A DNA stretch of 8,766 nt from Gammaproteobacteria bacterium (lineage in GTDB: Bacteria > Pseudomonadota > Gammaproteobacteria > GCA-001735895), in NCBI GenBank assembly GCA_003645435.1, contig QNFD01000097.1:1-8766 (forward strand), in the 5' to 3' direction. A program made the translations under genes and the position numbers. The notes under the pieces are model-generated. The model had not been told where the DNA came from, did not search any database, and saw only the letters and a program-made list of their open reading frames with translations. How positions within the stretch are numbered: the first letter of the stretch is position 1; every line of letters starts with the position of its first letter. Positions 1 to 6,581 of the stretch are shown here, piece by piece.

Positions 1-570
1 GCCGGGATTGGTAAAACTGCTCCTGGCCGCCAAATTGGTCATATCCTCTTCTTCTTCCCACACATACATATAGACATCTAACGGCTCTTCCCGACCTTTA
101 ACCCGCAATCGGTCGAAAGGACGTACATTGTTGGTCAGTTCAGTATCCTTCAACATAAACGCCAAATCCTTGGTGCAAAGGATTTGGCGGGCCTTGGCCA
201 TGCTCGCAATTCGGGCGGCAACGTTCACCGAGTCACCATAGATATCGCCATCTTCGAGAATCGCGCTGCCATATTGCATGCCTATCCGAATCGATACACC
301 AATGGTTTCAGGAGTGCTATCGTCTTCCATGGTTTCCTGAATTTCTCGTGCTGCCCACATCGCCCCGTCGACATCAGTGAAATAAACCAGTATTTCGTCA
401 CCGATAGTCTTGATCAGTACCCCGCCGTGGCTGGCACAGGTTGATATCAAAATATCTAGCGAGTTGGAGATGCGCTCACGCGCAAGATCATCACCCAAAT
501 TTTCATACATTGCGGTGCTGCCGGCGACGTCGGCGAACATAACAACACAGGTGATGGTTTCTCGGGCCAT
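1..570 (-). CDS. Class III adenylate/guanylate cyclase catalytic domain protein, partial (C-terminus beyond left edge)
   Basis: I translated this by hand: the frame opens with ATG at 570-568 and stays open for 190 codons to the left edge, so the C-terminus is missing. It is a class III nucleotide cyclase homology domain starting right at the N-terminus. The six canonical residues are present: metal-binding Asp14 (FADVAGST) and Asp58 (KTIGDE), the purine-specifying pair Lys54 and Asp109 (GDIYGDSVN), and the transition-state residues Asn116 and Arg120 (VNVAAR). A Lys/Asp pair normally selects ATP, so cAMP production is the best guess. There is no signal peptide or membrane segment before the domain, so it is probably cytoplasmic. 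An acidic linker (WEEEEDM) follows the domain at about residue 172; related proteins often carry an FHA or other sensory domain there, but none is visible. The ribosome binding site is weak (AGAGAT/AAAGAT, A-rich). It probably has its own promoter in the AT-rich spacer upstream. Confidence 0.9.
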   Translation of the reverse strand, partial: MARETITCVVMFADVAGSTAMYENLGDDLARERISNSLDILISTCASHGGVLIKTIGDEILVYFTDVDGAMWAAREIQETMEDDSTPETIGVSIRIGMQYGSAILEDGDIYGDSVNVAARIASMAKARQILCTKDLAFMLKDTELTNNVRPFDRLRVKGREEPLDVYMYVWEEEEDMTNLAARSSFTNPG

Positions 571-807
571 TTAATCTTTATCTCTAATAAAGCACTTTAA
601 CTAGTAAAAATAACTTCTGTTCAAACTCTTGGATTTCGAATGACTCAATTATAGAGCCTCATAAAAGAAATCCTCGTAATAATATGGATGTGCAAAATTG
701 CCTATTAAAAACCTCATATTCCTGTCTTTTAACGGCTTCTCTAATATTCATGTGCTGGGTTAAAATTACATAGCATGTTGCTGAATAATATAGATTTATT
801 GTAGCAC
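571..807. other. AT-rich intergenic spacer between gltX and the cyclase gene
   Basis: This spacer of 237 bases lies downstream of gltX and upstream of the cyclase gene, both on the minus strand. It is clearly more AT-rich than the flanking genes. I see no hairpin followed by a T-run that would serve as an intrinsic terminator for gltX; the best pairings are short (AGCA/TGCT around 768-778, and GTGCT/AGCAC at 803-807 and 753-757). A perfect TATAAT hexamer on the minus strand could be the -10 element of the cyclase gene. A 30-codon minus-strand frame (659-751) is open but has no ribosome binding site and is not called. Confidence 0.6.
648..653 (-). promoter_or_regulatory. Possible -10 element for the cyclase gene
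   Basis: The minus strand reads TATAAT exactly, about 78 bases before the cyclase ATG. No good -35 hexamer lies 16-19 bases upstream (the 17-base position reads CGAGGA), so this is a candidate only. In AT-rich DNA such a hexamer can occur by chance. Confidence 0.25.
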
Positions 808-2208
808 CTATTTCTCTAAAATATAGCTGACTGCGCTATTGATTCGAGCCAGCGTTTTTTCCCTGCCGATAATTTCAACGGTCTTGTCAATTGGAGGTGA
901 AAAAGATCCACCGGTGACCGCCACGCGTAACGGTTGCCCTACTGCACCCATTTTTACGTCGAGGGCGTCAGTAATTGACTCAATCACTCCATGTATTGTA
1001 GTTGAATTCCAGCCATCGAGCCGTTCTAGTTCATCATGCAAGCGCTTTAAAACTTCCACGGATACTGGCTTTAGGGCTTTCCTGGCTGCCTTTTCATCAT
1101 ACTGTTCGAAATCACGAAAGCAGTAGAGAATACTATCAACCAGTTCATTGATGGTTGATACACGTTGCCGATACAAATCGACAATGCCATTGAAATCAGT
1201 TTGCTCACTAAACTCAACACCAATTTTATTGAGCCGCTGTTTAACCAGGTCGATGATCTGATCGAGCGGTTGCGATACCAGATACTGCGAATTAACCCAC
1301 TTCAGTTTTTCAGTATTAAAAGTGGAGGCCGATTTATTAATATCGTCCAGTGAAAAGTACTCGATCATTTCGTCGATGCTAAATATTTCCTGGTCTCCGT
1401 GTGACCAGCCTAAACGCACCAGGTAGTTCAGCATTGCCTCGGCAAGATAACCATCTTCAAAATACTGCATGACACCGACTGCACCATGCCTTTTGGACAG
1501 GCGTTTGCCGTCATCTCCGAGGATCATCGGTAAATGAGCGTACTCGGGGCAGTCTGCACCCAGCGCTTTAAGTATATTAATCTGCCTGGGCGTATTGCTG
1601 ACATGATCGTCCCCTCGCACCACGTGGGTGATTTGCATGTCCATATCATCAACTACCACGGTTAAGTTGTAAGTTGGCGTGCCATCGCTACGAGCGATAA
1701 TCAAGTCATCCAGTTCCGCGTTGCTAACGCTAACCTCACCTTTGACATGGTCACGAAACTTAACCACTCCCTGTTGCGGATTTTTGAAACGCACTACCAG
1801 ATCAGTATCGCTGCCGGGTTTCAGATTAAGATCCCGGCAACAACCGTCATAGCGAGGTTTTTGCTTCGCTGCCATCTGCGATTCGCGAAGTGTTTCGAGG
1901 CGTTGTTTTGAGCAACAACAGTAGTAAGCATCTCCCTGATCAATTAACTGTTGGATAACTTCACGGTAGCGATCAAATCTTTTTGTCTGGTAGTATGGTC
2001 CTTCATCATAATCCAGCTTCAACCACTGCATGCCCTCCAGAATAGCCTGAACCGATGCCTCGGTAGAGCGTTCACGATCCGTATCTTCGATCCGTAATAT
2101 AAATTTGCCACCCATTTTTCTGGTATAAAGCCAGCAAAACAATGCCACCCGGGCACCACCCAAATGCAGATATCCAGTTGGACTGGGGGCAAAACGAGTT
2201 TTGATCAT
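808..2208 (-). CDS. gltX: Glutamate--tRNA ligase (GluRS)
   Basis: This cytoplasmic class I aminoacyl-tRNA synthetase charges tRNA-Glu with glutamate using ATP. At 466 residues it matches the usual bacterial length (about 470). The HIGH-type signature PSPTGYLHLGGAR is at residues 8-20 and the KMSKS-type loop KRLSKR at 235-240. The C-terminal anticodon-binding half is helical and ends in family-typical GQPLRVAVTGG sequence. The zinc-binding insert at 97-126 is unusual: Cys97, Cys99 and Cys124 align with three E. coli ligands (98, 100, 125), but the fourth, His127, is replaced by Asp126, and extra cysteines occur at 98 and 123. The ATG start has a good Shine-Dalgarno AGGAAG at 2213-2218. It is separated from the upstream protease gene by 120 bases that hold a palindrome and a likely promoter, so gltX is probably transcribed on its own, perhaps with readthrough. 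Assignment is secure. Confidence 0.97.
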   Translation of the reverse strand: MIKTRFAPSPTGYLHLGGARVALFCWLYTRKMGGKFILRIEDTDRERSTEASVQAILEGMQWLKLDYDEGPYYQTKRFDRYREVIQQLIDQGDAYYCCCSKQRLETLRESQMAAKQKPRYDGCCRDLNLKPGSDTDLVVRFKNPQQGVVKFRDHVKGEVSVSNAELDDLIIARSDGTPTYNLTVVVDDMDMQITHVVRGDDHVSNTPRQINILKALGADCPEYAHLPMILGDDGKRLSKRHGAVGVMQYFEDGYLAEAMLNYLVRLGWSHGDQEIFSIDEMIEYFSLDDINKSASTFNTEKLKWVNSQYLVSQPLDQIIDLVKQRLNKIGVEFSEQTDFNGIVDLYRQRVSTINELVDSILYCFRDFEQYDEKAARKALKPVSVEVLKRLHDELERLDGWNSTTIHGVIESITDALDVKMGAVGQPLRVAVTGGSFSPPIDKTVEIIGREKTLARINSAVSYILEK

Positions 2209-2242
2209 TGATCTTCCTGAGGGAGATTGATAAGGCGCAGTA

Positions 2243-2317
2243 TTCTACCAAACTCGCGTTAATTTAATACGAAAGTCGTATTAAATTAACAACCTGCGGA
2301 CTAACAGCCTGGTAGAA
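2243..2317. repeat. Nested inverted repeat: perfect 15-bp palindrome with outer 8-bp arms
   Basis: The inner element has left arm 2258-2272 (GTTAATTTAATACGA) and right arm 2276-2290 (its exact reverse complement), separated by only three bases (AAG). An outer pair, TTCTACCA at 2243-2250 and TGGTAGAA at 2310-2317, is also exactly complementary, with 7 and 19 unpaired bases between it and the inner arms. No T-run follows on either strand, so it is not a standard intrinsic terminator. Possible roles are an operator for a dimeric regulator of gltX, an RNA hairpin marking the 3' end of the upstream operon, or the remnant of a miniature inverted-repeat element. The pairing is seen directly; the function is not. 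Confidence 0.8.
2264..2292 (-). promoter_or_regulatory. Candidate sigma-70 type promoter for gltX
   Basis: On the minus strand, TTGTTA (2292-2287) and TATTAA (2269-2264) are separated by exactly 17 bases, each matching 4 of 6 consensus positions. Initiation would fall near 2257, giving a leader of about 50 bases before the gltX ATG. The element sits inside the 33-base palindrome, which would place a bound dimeric regulator over the core promoter. A second possible -10, TAGAAT, lies at 2247-2242 but has no matching -35. Support is by eye only. Confidence 0.4.
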
Positions 2318-2328
2318 CCAAGGAGAAT

Positions 2329-2973
2329 CTAATATTTTTTCTCTATTTCCATGGCGCGACCGATACGCTGAATTCGAGTATGTTTCAGGAATGAATTTCC
2401 AAGCAGGGCATCGGATGGCTGTGAACCCTCTATCACGGTTGCCTGGACATTGGGCACATTTATATCACCGATGCTGACACTATCCAGCATTATCCTCCAG
2501 ACCGGCACCGTGGAAGCGGCAGTCTGCGCGTAACCTCTCGATCCCTTCTTGAAGTCGATGCCTATGCGGGTCGCATTTTGACCACTGAGGGTAACATTGG
2601 TTGCGCCGGTATCGACCAGAAAACGCATCGGCTGACCGTTGACCTTGCCGGTGATGAAGTACATGCCCTGGAAATCCGGGAAAATTTTAGAAACGATTCG
2701 CTCCGGCTTTTTATAATTACCCTGTATCGTCTGGTTCAACCCCAGTTTTCTGCTTTCACCGTCTATTAGTACCACGGCGCCTCTACCCGAGGCTGACTCC
2801 AGCGTGACACCGTCAAAGCTCTCACCCTTAGTGAGTAACTTCTGCTGTCCATTTATCCGTAACAGGACTTTATTCGTAAATAAGCCTAAAACACGTACGT
2901 CGGTAGCATCAGCAGTACTGGTTATCAGAATAAGCGCCAGAAACAGGGTAATGATTCGGCCCGGATTGCTCAT
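2329..2973 (-). CDS. Secreted retropepsin-like aspartic protease (TIGR02281-type)
   Basis: The 214-residue protein begins with a hydrophobic export signal (about residues 6-22, cleavage probably near TADA at 20-23), so it should act in the periplasm or remain anchored by the uncleaved signal. Residues 25-85 form a small beta-rich region (VRVLGLFTNKVLLRINGQ) that resembles the ligand domains of GspC/PilP-type proteins; this is a resemblance by eye. The protease domain covers about 100-214, with the catalytic FLVDTGAT motif (Asp121), a flap-like segment near Tyr148 (GYAQTA) and the C-terminal hydrophobic-hydrophobic-Gly motif LLGNSFL at 190-196. One DTG motif per chain means it must dimerise, as retroviral proteases do. 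The start ATG overlaps the pgpA stop (ATGA at 2973-2970), which indicates translational coupling. Substrates are not known to me. The family is common in proteobacteria, so the enzyme class is fairly certain and the role is open. Confidence 0.85.
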   Translation of the reverse strand: MSNPGRIITLFLALILITSTADATDVRVLGLFTNKVLLRINGQQKLLTKGESFDGVTLESASGRGAVVLIDGESRKLGLNQTIQGNYKKPERIVSKIFPDFQGMYFITGKVNGQPMRFLVDTGATNVTLSGQNATRIGIDFKKGSRGYAQTAASTVPVWRIMLDSVSIGDINVPNVQATVIEGSQPSDALLGNSFLKHTRIQRIGRAMEIEKKY

Positions 2974-3467
2974 AGATCTTTAATATAAAATAGCCAGGAA
3001 ATCTGTATACAGGCAAGTGCATACAATCCTGCGAGTAGATCGTCAAACATGATTCCAAATCCACCCGGCACGCGCTTATCGGCAATTTTTACCGGCCAGG
3101 GTTTGACGATATCGAAAAATCTGAACAGCACGAATCCGGCTAATATCCATTGCCATGTTACCGCGGGAATTGCGATCATCGTAATCCAGTATCCAATAAT
3201 CTCATCCCATACGATCCCCGAGTGGTCGTGTACGCCGAGCGCCTTACTGGTCTTATCACAAACATAAATACCTAGTAGAAAACCTGCTGCTACAACAATC
3301 AAATAGGGCCACAATTCCAGTCGACTCAGCAATAAATAGAACGGAATTGCCACCAGTGTACCCATGGTTCCGGGTGCGTAGCGCGAAAGCCCCGAACCGA
3401 AACCCAGCGACAGTAAATGGACCGGACTGGATAACATCGAAACTGGTATTGGTATTGGTTTAGTCAA
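2970..3467 (-). CDS. pgpA: Phosphatidylglycerophosphatase A
   Basis: PgpA is an inner-membrane enzyme that removes the phosphate from phosphatidylglycerophosphate to give phosphatidylglycerol. Family motifs are clear: GLSRYAPGTMGTL (26-38), HDHSGIVWDE (80-89), FRFFDIVKPWP (115-125) and GIMFDDLLAG (138-147), with the acidic residues expected of the metal-dependent active site. Hydrophobic membrane segments lie around 37-47, 54-69, 91-116 and 143-160. Length (165 residues) suits the family. The start is uncertain: the given frame begins with TTG at 3467-3465 and overlaps thiL by 8 bases, while an in-frame ATG at 3437-3435 would give 155 residues beginning MLSSPVHLL. Neither has a convincing Shine-Dalgarno. 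E. coli PgpA has a similar N-terminal extension before the equivalent Met, so I keep the longer form. The first ten codons contain a short repeat encoding PIPIPV. The 3' end overlaps the protease gene by ATGA. Confidence 0.92.
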   Translation of the reverse strand: MTKPIPIPVSMLSSPVHLLSLGFGSGLSRYAPGTMGTLVAIPFYLLLSRLELWPYLIVVAAGFLLGIYVCDKTSKALGVHDHSGIVWDEIIGYWITMIAIPAVTWQWILAGFVLFRFFDIVKPWPVKIADKRVPGGFGIMFDDLLAGLYALACIQISWLFYIKDL

Positions 3468-4410
3468 AGTGTCGATACCCGTGCCAGTCGTTTAAATCGA
3501 TCGCTTTACTACCATCTATAAGAGTGTAGCCCGAATCTGTTATTTCGCCGATTTCAGTGAGTCGGCAATCTGGATTATGCAGATTCCACTGAGCAACGGC
3601 TGCCGAGTTTTTACGCGGCAGGGTAAAACATAATTCGTAGTCATCTCCACCGCTTAGCGCATGTTGATAAGCCTCATTCTCTACGATCCAGTCGCAAACC
3701 GGTAACCGTGCCTGACGAATACATGCGCCTACCCCACTAGACCGCAAAATATGGCCCAAATCACCGACCAACCCGTCTGACAGGTCAATCGCGGCAGAGG
3801 CGTGTCGAGACAGGAAGTCTATTAGTTCGAGACGTGGAATTGGCCGGTTTAATGCTGATTCGCAATTGCCCCGGATAGTTTCAGGTAACTTTATTTGCTG
3901 TTGCAACTGAGCGAGGCCTAGCGACGCGTTACCCAGTGTTCCCGAAACCATAATCCTGTCACCTGGCCGGGCTCCATCTCGCGTGACCTGCCGACCGCAT
4001 TCTACGAGCCCGGTTACCTGCACCGTAACCGATAATGGGCCGCGACAGGTATCGCCGCCAATCAGCTCAACCTGGTAGCGTTCGGCACTACTCTTTAAAC
4101 TGTCCGAGAATGCCTGCAACCAGGTTTTGTCAAATTCAGGAATACTCAGTGATAACAGGAACCATGCCGGAGTCGCTGCCATTGCCGCCAGATCACTGAG
4201 ATTGACCGCAAGCGCCTTGCCGGCAATATCCGCAGCGCTGGTTTGAGCTGGAAAATGCACGCCGCTAATCAGGGTATCCATACTCATTACCGCCTGCATG
4301 CCATCGGGTACATTAACCACCGCGGCGTCGTCACCCAGGGACAATATAGCTGGAAATTTTGACGAACCGATATTGGTGAAGTAACGCTCGATTAGTGAAA
4401 ATTCATTCAA
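3460..4410 (-). CDS. thiL: Thiamine-monophosphate kinase
   Basis: ThiL phosphorylates thiamine monophosphate with ATP to give thiamine diphosphate, the active cofactor, in the cytoplasm. The 316 residues cover the whole PurM-like fold: the metal-binding GDDAAVV (26-32), SMDTLISGVHF (43-53), LAVNLSDLAAMAATP (67-81), IGGDTCRGPLSVTVQVTG (117-134), then the C-terminal domain with IDLSDGL (208-214) and LSGGDDYEL (252-260), ending in the family-typical GYRHF. The start is unusual: TTG at 4410-4408, with an in-frame TAG 12 bases upstream, no in-frame ATG that would keep the conserved EFSLIERYF, and no visible Shine-Dalgarno. An out-of-frame ATG at 4406 opens a four-codon frame only. It follows nusB after 42 bases and its stop overlaps the TTG form of pgpA. 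The assignment is secure; the exact start codon is less so. Confidence 0.96.
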   Translation of the reverse strand: MNEFSLIERYFTNIGSSKFPAILSLGDDAAVVNVPDGMQAVMSMDTLISGVHFPAQTSAADIAGKALAVNLSDLAAMAATPAWFLLSLSIPEFDKTWLQAFSDSLKSSAERYQVELIGGDTCRGPLSVTVQVTGLVECGRQVTRDGARPGDRIMVSGTLGNASLGLAQLQQQIKLPETIRGNCESALNRPIPRLELIDFLSRHASAAIDLSDGLVGDLGHILRSSGVGACIRQARLPVCDWIVENEAYQHALSGGDDYELCFTLPRKNSAAVAQWNLHNPDCRLTEIGEITDSGYTLIDGSKAIDLNDWHGYRHFD

Positions 4411-4452
4411 GGAAATAGACTAAGACCGGTTAGTGAAAAACCTGATGCTGCG

Positions 4453-4911
4453 TCAGTTGATACTGGAAGTTTCGAGTTCGCGAATTTGCCGGGAGAGCGG
4501 ATCGAGTACACCGTTAACAAACTTGTGGCCTTCGTCGGCGCCGTATGTCTTCGCCAGCTTAACTGCCTCGTTAATCACCACCTTGTAGGGAATCTCAAGG
4601 TGATGGAGGAATTCATAAGTCGCAATACGCAGTATGTTACATTCGATTGGATCGAGCCGATCTTCGCTATGAGTCATGAATTTTCGATAGGTTGCGTCAA
4701 GTTGTTCAACTTCAGCGGGAATCTGATAGAGCAATTCAAGAAAATAGGCTTCATCGCCCGATGAAACACCCTGCTCTTCTAAATAGTGCTGCTTGATCCA
4801 GTCCAGGTCCTCGCCGGATAGCTGCCATTGATACAGAGCTTGCAAAGCTTTATCGCGGGCATGTTTGCGCTTCTTGATAAATCGAGCATTATTCGTATTT
4901 GCTTTTGGCAT
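4453..4911 (-). CDS. nusB: Transcription antitermination factor NusB
   Basis: NusB is a small all-helical RNA-binding protein that pairs with NusE (ribosomal protein S10) on boxA RNA to promote antitermination, chiefly in rRNA operons. At 152 residues it is slightly longer than E. coli NusB (139), mostly through an N-terminal extension rich in Lys and Arg. The basic first helix RKHARDKALQALYQW (15-29) and the conserved C-terminal block, CNILRIATYEFLHH (91-104) through PYKVVINEAVKLAKTYG (108-124) to HKFVNGVLD (129-137), are diagnostic. The ATG at 4911 lies 9 bases after the ribH stop; the nearest Shine-Dalgarno-like AGGAAA is inside the end of ribH, about 20 bases upstream, so translation may depend on coupling. 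Its place between ribH and thiL is the standard proteobacterial order. Confidence 0.97.
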   Translation of the reverse strand: MPKANTNNARFIKKRKHARDKALQALYQWQLSGEDLDWIKQHYLEEQGVSSGDEAYFLELLYQIPAEVEQLDATYRKFMTHSEDRLDPIECNILRIATYEFLHHLEIPYKVVINEAVKLAKTYGADEGHKFVNGVLDPLSRQIRELETSSIN

Positions 4912-4920
4912 TAAATCAGC

Positions 4921-5394
4921 TTAACCAATTTTCCTGAGCAGGCTAATCATTTCCATTGCCGCCATGGCCGCGTCCGCACCCTTGTTGCCCGCCTTGGTGC
5001 CGGCGCGCTCTATAGCCTGTTCGATGGTATCTGTAGTCAGCACAGCATTGATCACCGGAATCGAATGCTGTAAAGCCAATGTTGACAATGCCTTCGCATT
5101 TTCACCCGCGACAAAATCGAAATGGGGCGTGGAACCACGAATCACCGCACCGATACCAATGATCGCGTCGAATTTTCCCGAGGCCGCAAACTTTTGCACA
5201 ACCAGCGGCATTTCCAGCGCTCCGGGAACGTGACTGACGGTAATATCTGTATCCTTGATTCCAGCACGCTGCAATGTGTCCAGTGCGCCCTGCAAAAGAC
5301 TCTCGACAATGAACCCGTTAAATCGGCCCACTACTATAGCCAGTTTTGCCTTGTTCACCGTAATGTCGCCATTGATCTGATTTACTTCACTCAT
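4921..5394 (-). CDS. ribH: 6,7-dimethyl-8-ribityllumazine synthase
   Basis: RibH condenses 5-amino-6-ribitylaminouracil with 3,4-dihydroxy-2-butanone 4-phosphate to form lumazine, the last precursor of riboflavin; the family forms pentamers or 60-mer capsids. I place the start at ATG 5394-5392 because AGAGG sits seven bases upstream, giving 157 residues, a typical length. The frame can be extended six codons to a TTG at 5412, but that would bury the ribosome binding site in the coding region. Motifs: VVGRFN (21-26), [11 protein letters not shown] (54-64), [17 protein letters not shown] (82-98) with catalytic His91, and the phosphate-binding [14 protein letters not shown] (119-132) followed by NKGADAA (137-143). 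It lies 44 bases after the ribB-type gene and 9 bases before nusB, in one apparent operon. Confidence 0.97.
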   Translation of the reverse strand: MSEVNQINGDITVNKAKLAIVVGRFNGFIVESLLQGALDTLQRAGIKDTDITVSHVPGALEMPLVVQKFAASGKFDAIIGIGAVIRGSTPHFDFVAGENAKALSTLALQHSIPVINAVLTTDTIEQAIERAGTKAGNKGADAAMAAMEMISLLRKIG

Positions 5395-5401
5395 TTTAAA
5401 A

Positions 5402-5406
5402 CCTCT
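5402..5406 (-). promoter_or_regulatory. Ribosome binding site of ribH (decides the start)
   Basis: The minus strand reads AGAGG seven bases before the ATG at 5394-5392. This spacing supports the 157-residue form of RibH over the six-codon-longer TTG form. Confidence 0.75.
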
Positions 5407-5438
5407 TGCCAAACGCCTTGCTGAATTAACAGTCCGCG

Positions 5439-6536
5439 TTAATCGGAATAATATTCAACTACTTCTAGACCAAAACCCGCCAGTGCATGGAATTTCTTCG
5501 GTGCGCTCAGCACGCTCATTTTGCGCACACCGAGATCTGCGAGAATCTGCGCACCAATACCATAGGTTCTTAAGTCGTCGGGATGATCTTCTTCCTGAAC
5601 TGCATCGTCACGGATAATTGATTCAATTTTTGCCACCATGTCTTTGGGCGACTCGGCCTGACGCAAAAATACAATGACGCCCTGGCCTTCCTTGTCGATA
5701 GTTTTCATAACATCGTGCAAAGGCCAGCCCCGGCCCACGGTACCAAGTAGTGAATCGGTTAGTGTATTTTGTATGTGTACTCGTACCGGAATAGGCTTGT
5801 CGGCATCAATTTTACCTTTTACGAGGGCGAAATGCAGTTCCTGGGCCGTGGTATCCTCATAAGCGAACAACTCGAAATCACCATAATCAGTCGGGAAGCG
5901 TGTTTCGACAATGCGTTCAATCGTGTGTTCATTTTCGATGCGGTAGCGAATCAGGTCTTCGATGGTACCAATTTTCAAATCGTGTTTCCTGGCGAAGACC
6001 TCGAGATCGCTTCTCCTCGCCATGCTGCCATCGTCGTTAAGAATTTCGACAATTACCGCCGCTGCCTGAAATCCTGCGAGACGCGCGAGGTCACAGCCGG
6101 CTTCGGTATGACCCGCACGAAACAGGACACCGCCCTTGCGCGCCATTATCGGAAAAACATGGCCTGGTTGCACGATATCTTCGGATTTTGCATCGGCTTT
6201 TACCGCGGCACGAACCGTGGTCGCCCGGTCCGCCGCAGAAATACCGGTAGTGACACCCTCGGCCGCTTCGATAGAAACGGTGAAATTGGTTTCCATCTGG
6301 GCATTATTATCACCAACCATCAATGGCAGGCGAAGTTGCCGGCAGCGCTGCTCGGACAGGGTTAGACAAATCAGGCCACGACCATATTTAGCCATGAAAT
6401 TGATATCATCAGCCTGCACCATTTCGGCAGCCATCAAAATATCACCCTCGTTTTCGCGATCCTCATCGTCCATGATGACGACCATTTTTCCGGCCCTGAT
6501 ATCTTCGATAATTTCTTTGGTATTATTCAGTTTCAT
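5439..6536 (-). CDS. ribB: 3,4-dihydroxy-2-butanone-4-phosphate synthase with degenerate GTP cyclohydrolase II-like domain (RibBX type)
   Basis: The N-terminal domain (about 1-205) converts ribulose 5-phosphate to 3,4-dihydroxy-2-butanone 4-phosphate plus formate. Its signatures are intact: [11 protein letters not shown] (22-32), [14 protein letters not shown] (97-110), QPGHVFPI (123-130) and [16 protein letters not shown] (140-155). The C-terminal part (about 213-365) aligns with GTP cyclohydrolase II ([16 protein letters not shown], then PVRVHIQN), but the three zinc cysteines are replaced: E. coli RibA Cys54, Cys65 and Cys67 correspond by my alignment to Asn257, Gly268 and Gly270. The RQEGRNIGL loop has become RQAESPKDM (292-300), and the C-terminus stops early. 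Cyclohydrolase activity is therefore very unlikely. A fusion with this kind of inactive RibA-like tail has been described in Proteobacteria as RibBX. Many tools would label it bifunctional RibBA. The ATG start has only a weak purine-rich leader; it lies 45 bases after ribE. Confidence 0.93.
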   Translation of the reverse strand: MKLNNTKEIIEDIRAGKMVVIMDDEDRENEGDILMAAEMVQADDINFMAKYGRGLICLTLSEQRCRQLRLPLMVGDNNAQMETNFTVSIEAAEGVTTGISAADRATTVRAAVKADAKSEDIVQPGHVFPIMARKGGVLFRAGHTEAGCDLARLAGFQAAAVIVEILNDDGSMARRSDLEVFARKHDLKIGTIEDLIRYRIENEHTIERIVETRFPTDYGDFELFAYEDTTAQELHFALVKGKIDADKPIPVRVHIQNTLTDSLLGTVGRGWPLHDVMKTIDKEGQGVIVFLRQAESPKDMVAKIESIIRDDAVQEEDHPDDLRTYGIGAQILADLGVRKMSVLSAPKKFHALAGFGLEVVEYYSD

Positions 6537-6581
6537 ATTATTTCGTTTACTAATGGAACAAATTTAGTGGAATAAATTCCA

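Noticed and set aside
184..444. Plus-strand 86-codon open frame at the left end
   Set aside because: It is antisense to the cyclase domain, whose minus-strand frame carries all catalytic motifs.
659..751. A 30-codon minus-strand frame between gltX and the cyclase gene, ending in an ATGA overlap with a five-codon frame
   Set aside because: It has no Shine-Dalgarno, its composition looks like random AT-rich sequence and I recognise no motif. It could only be revived by conservation in relatives or by ribosome profiling.
2258..2290. Palindrome read as an intrinsic terminator
   Set aside because: The stem is AT-rich and neither strand has a T-run after it, so the standard terminator pattern is missing; kept as an inverted repeat of unknown role.
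5395..5412. Extended RibH start at TTG 5412
   Set aside because: The six extra codons overlap a well-spaced AGAGG ribosome binding site for the ATG at 5394, and the shorter form has the usual family length.
5769..6567. Two long plus-strand open frames (198 and 143 codons) opposite the ribB-type gene
   Set aside because: They lie wholly antisense to a well-conserved gene, show no recognisable motif and have no ribosome binding site; they are shadows of the real coding frame.
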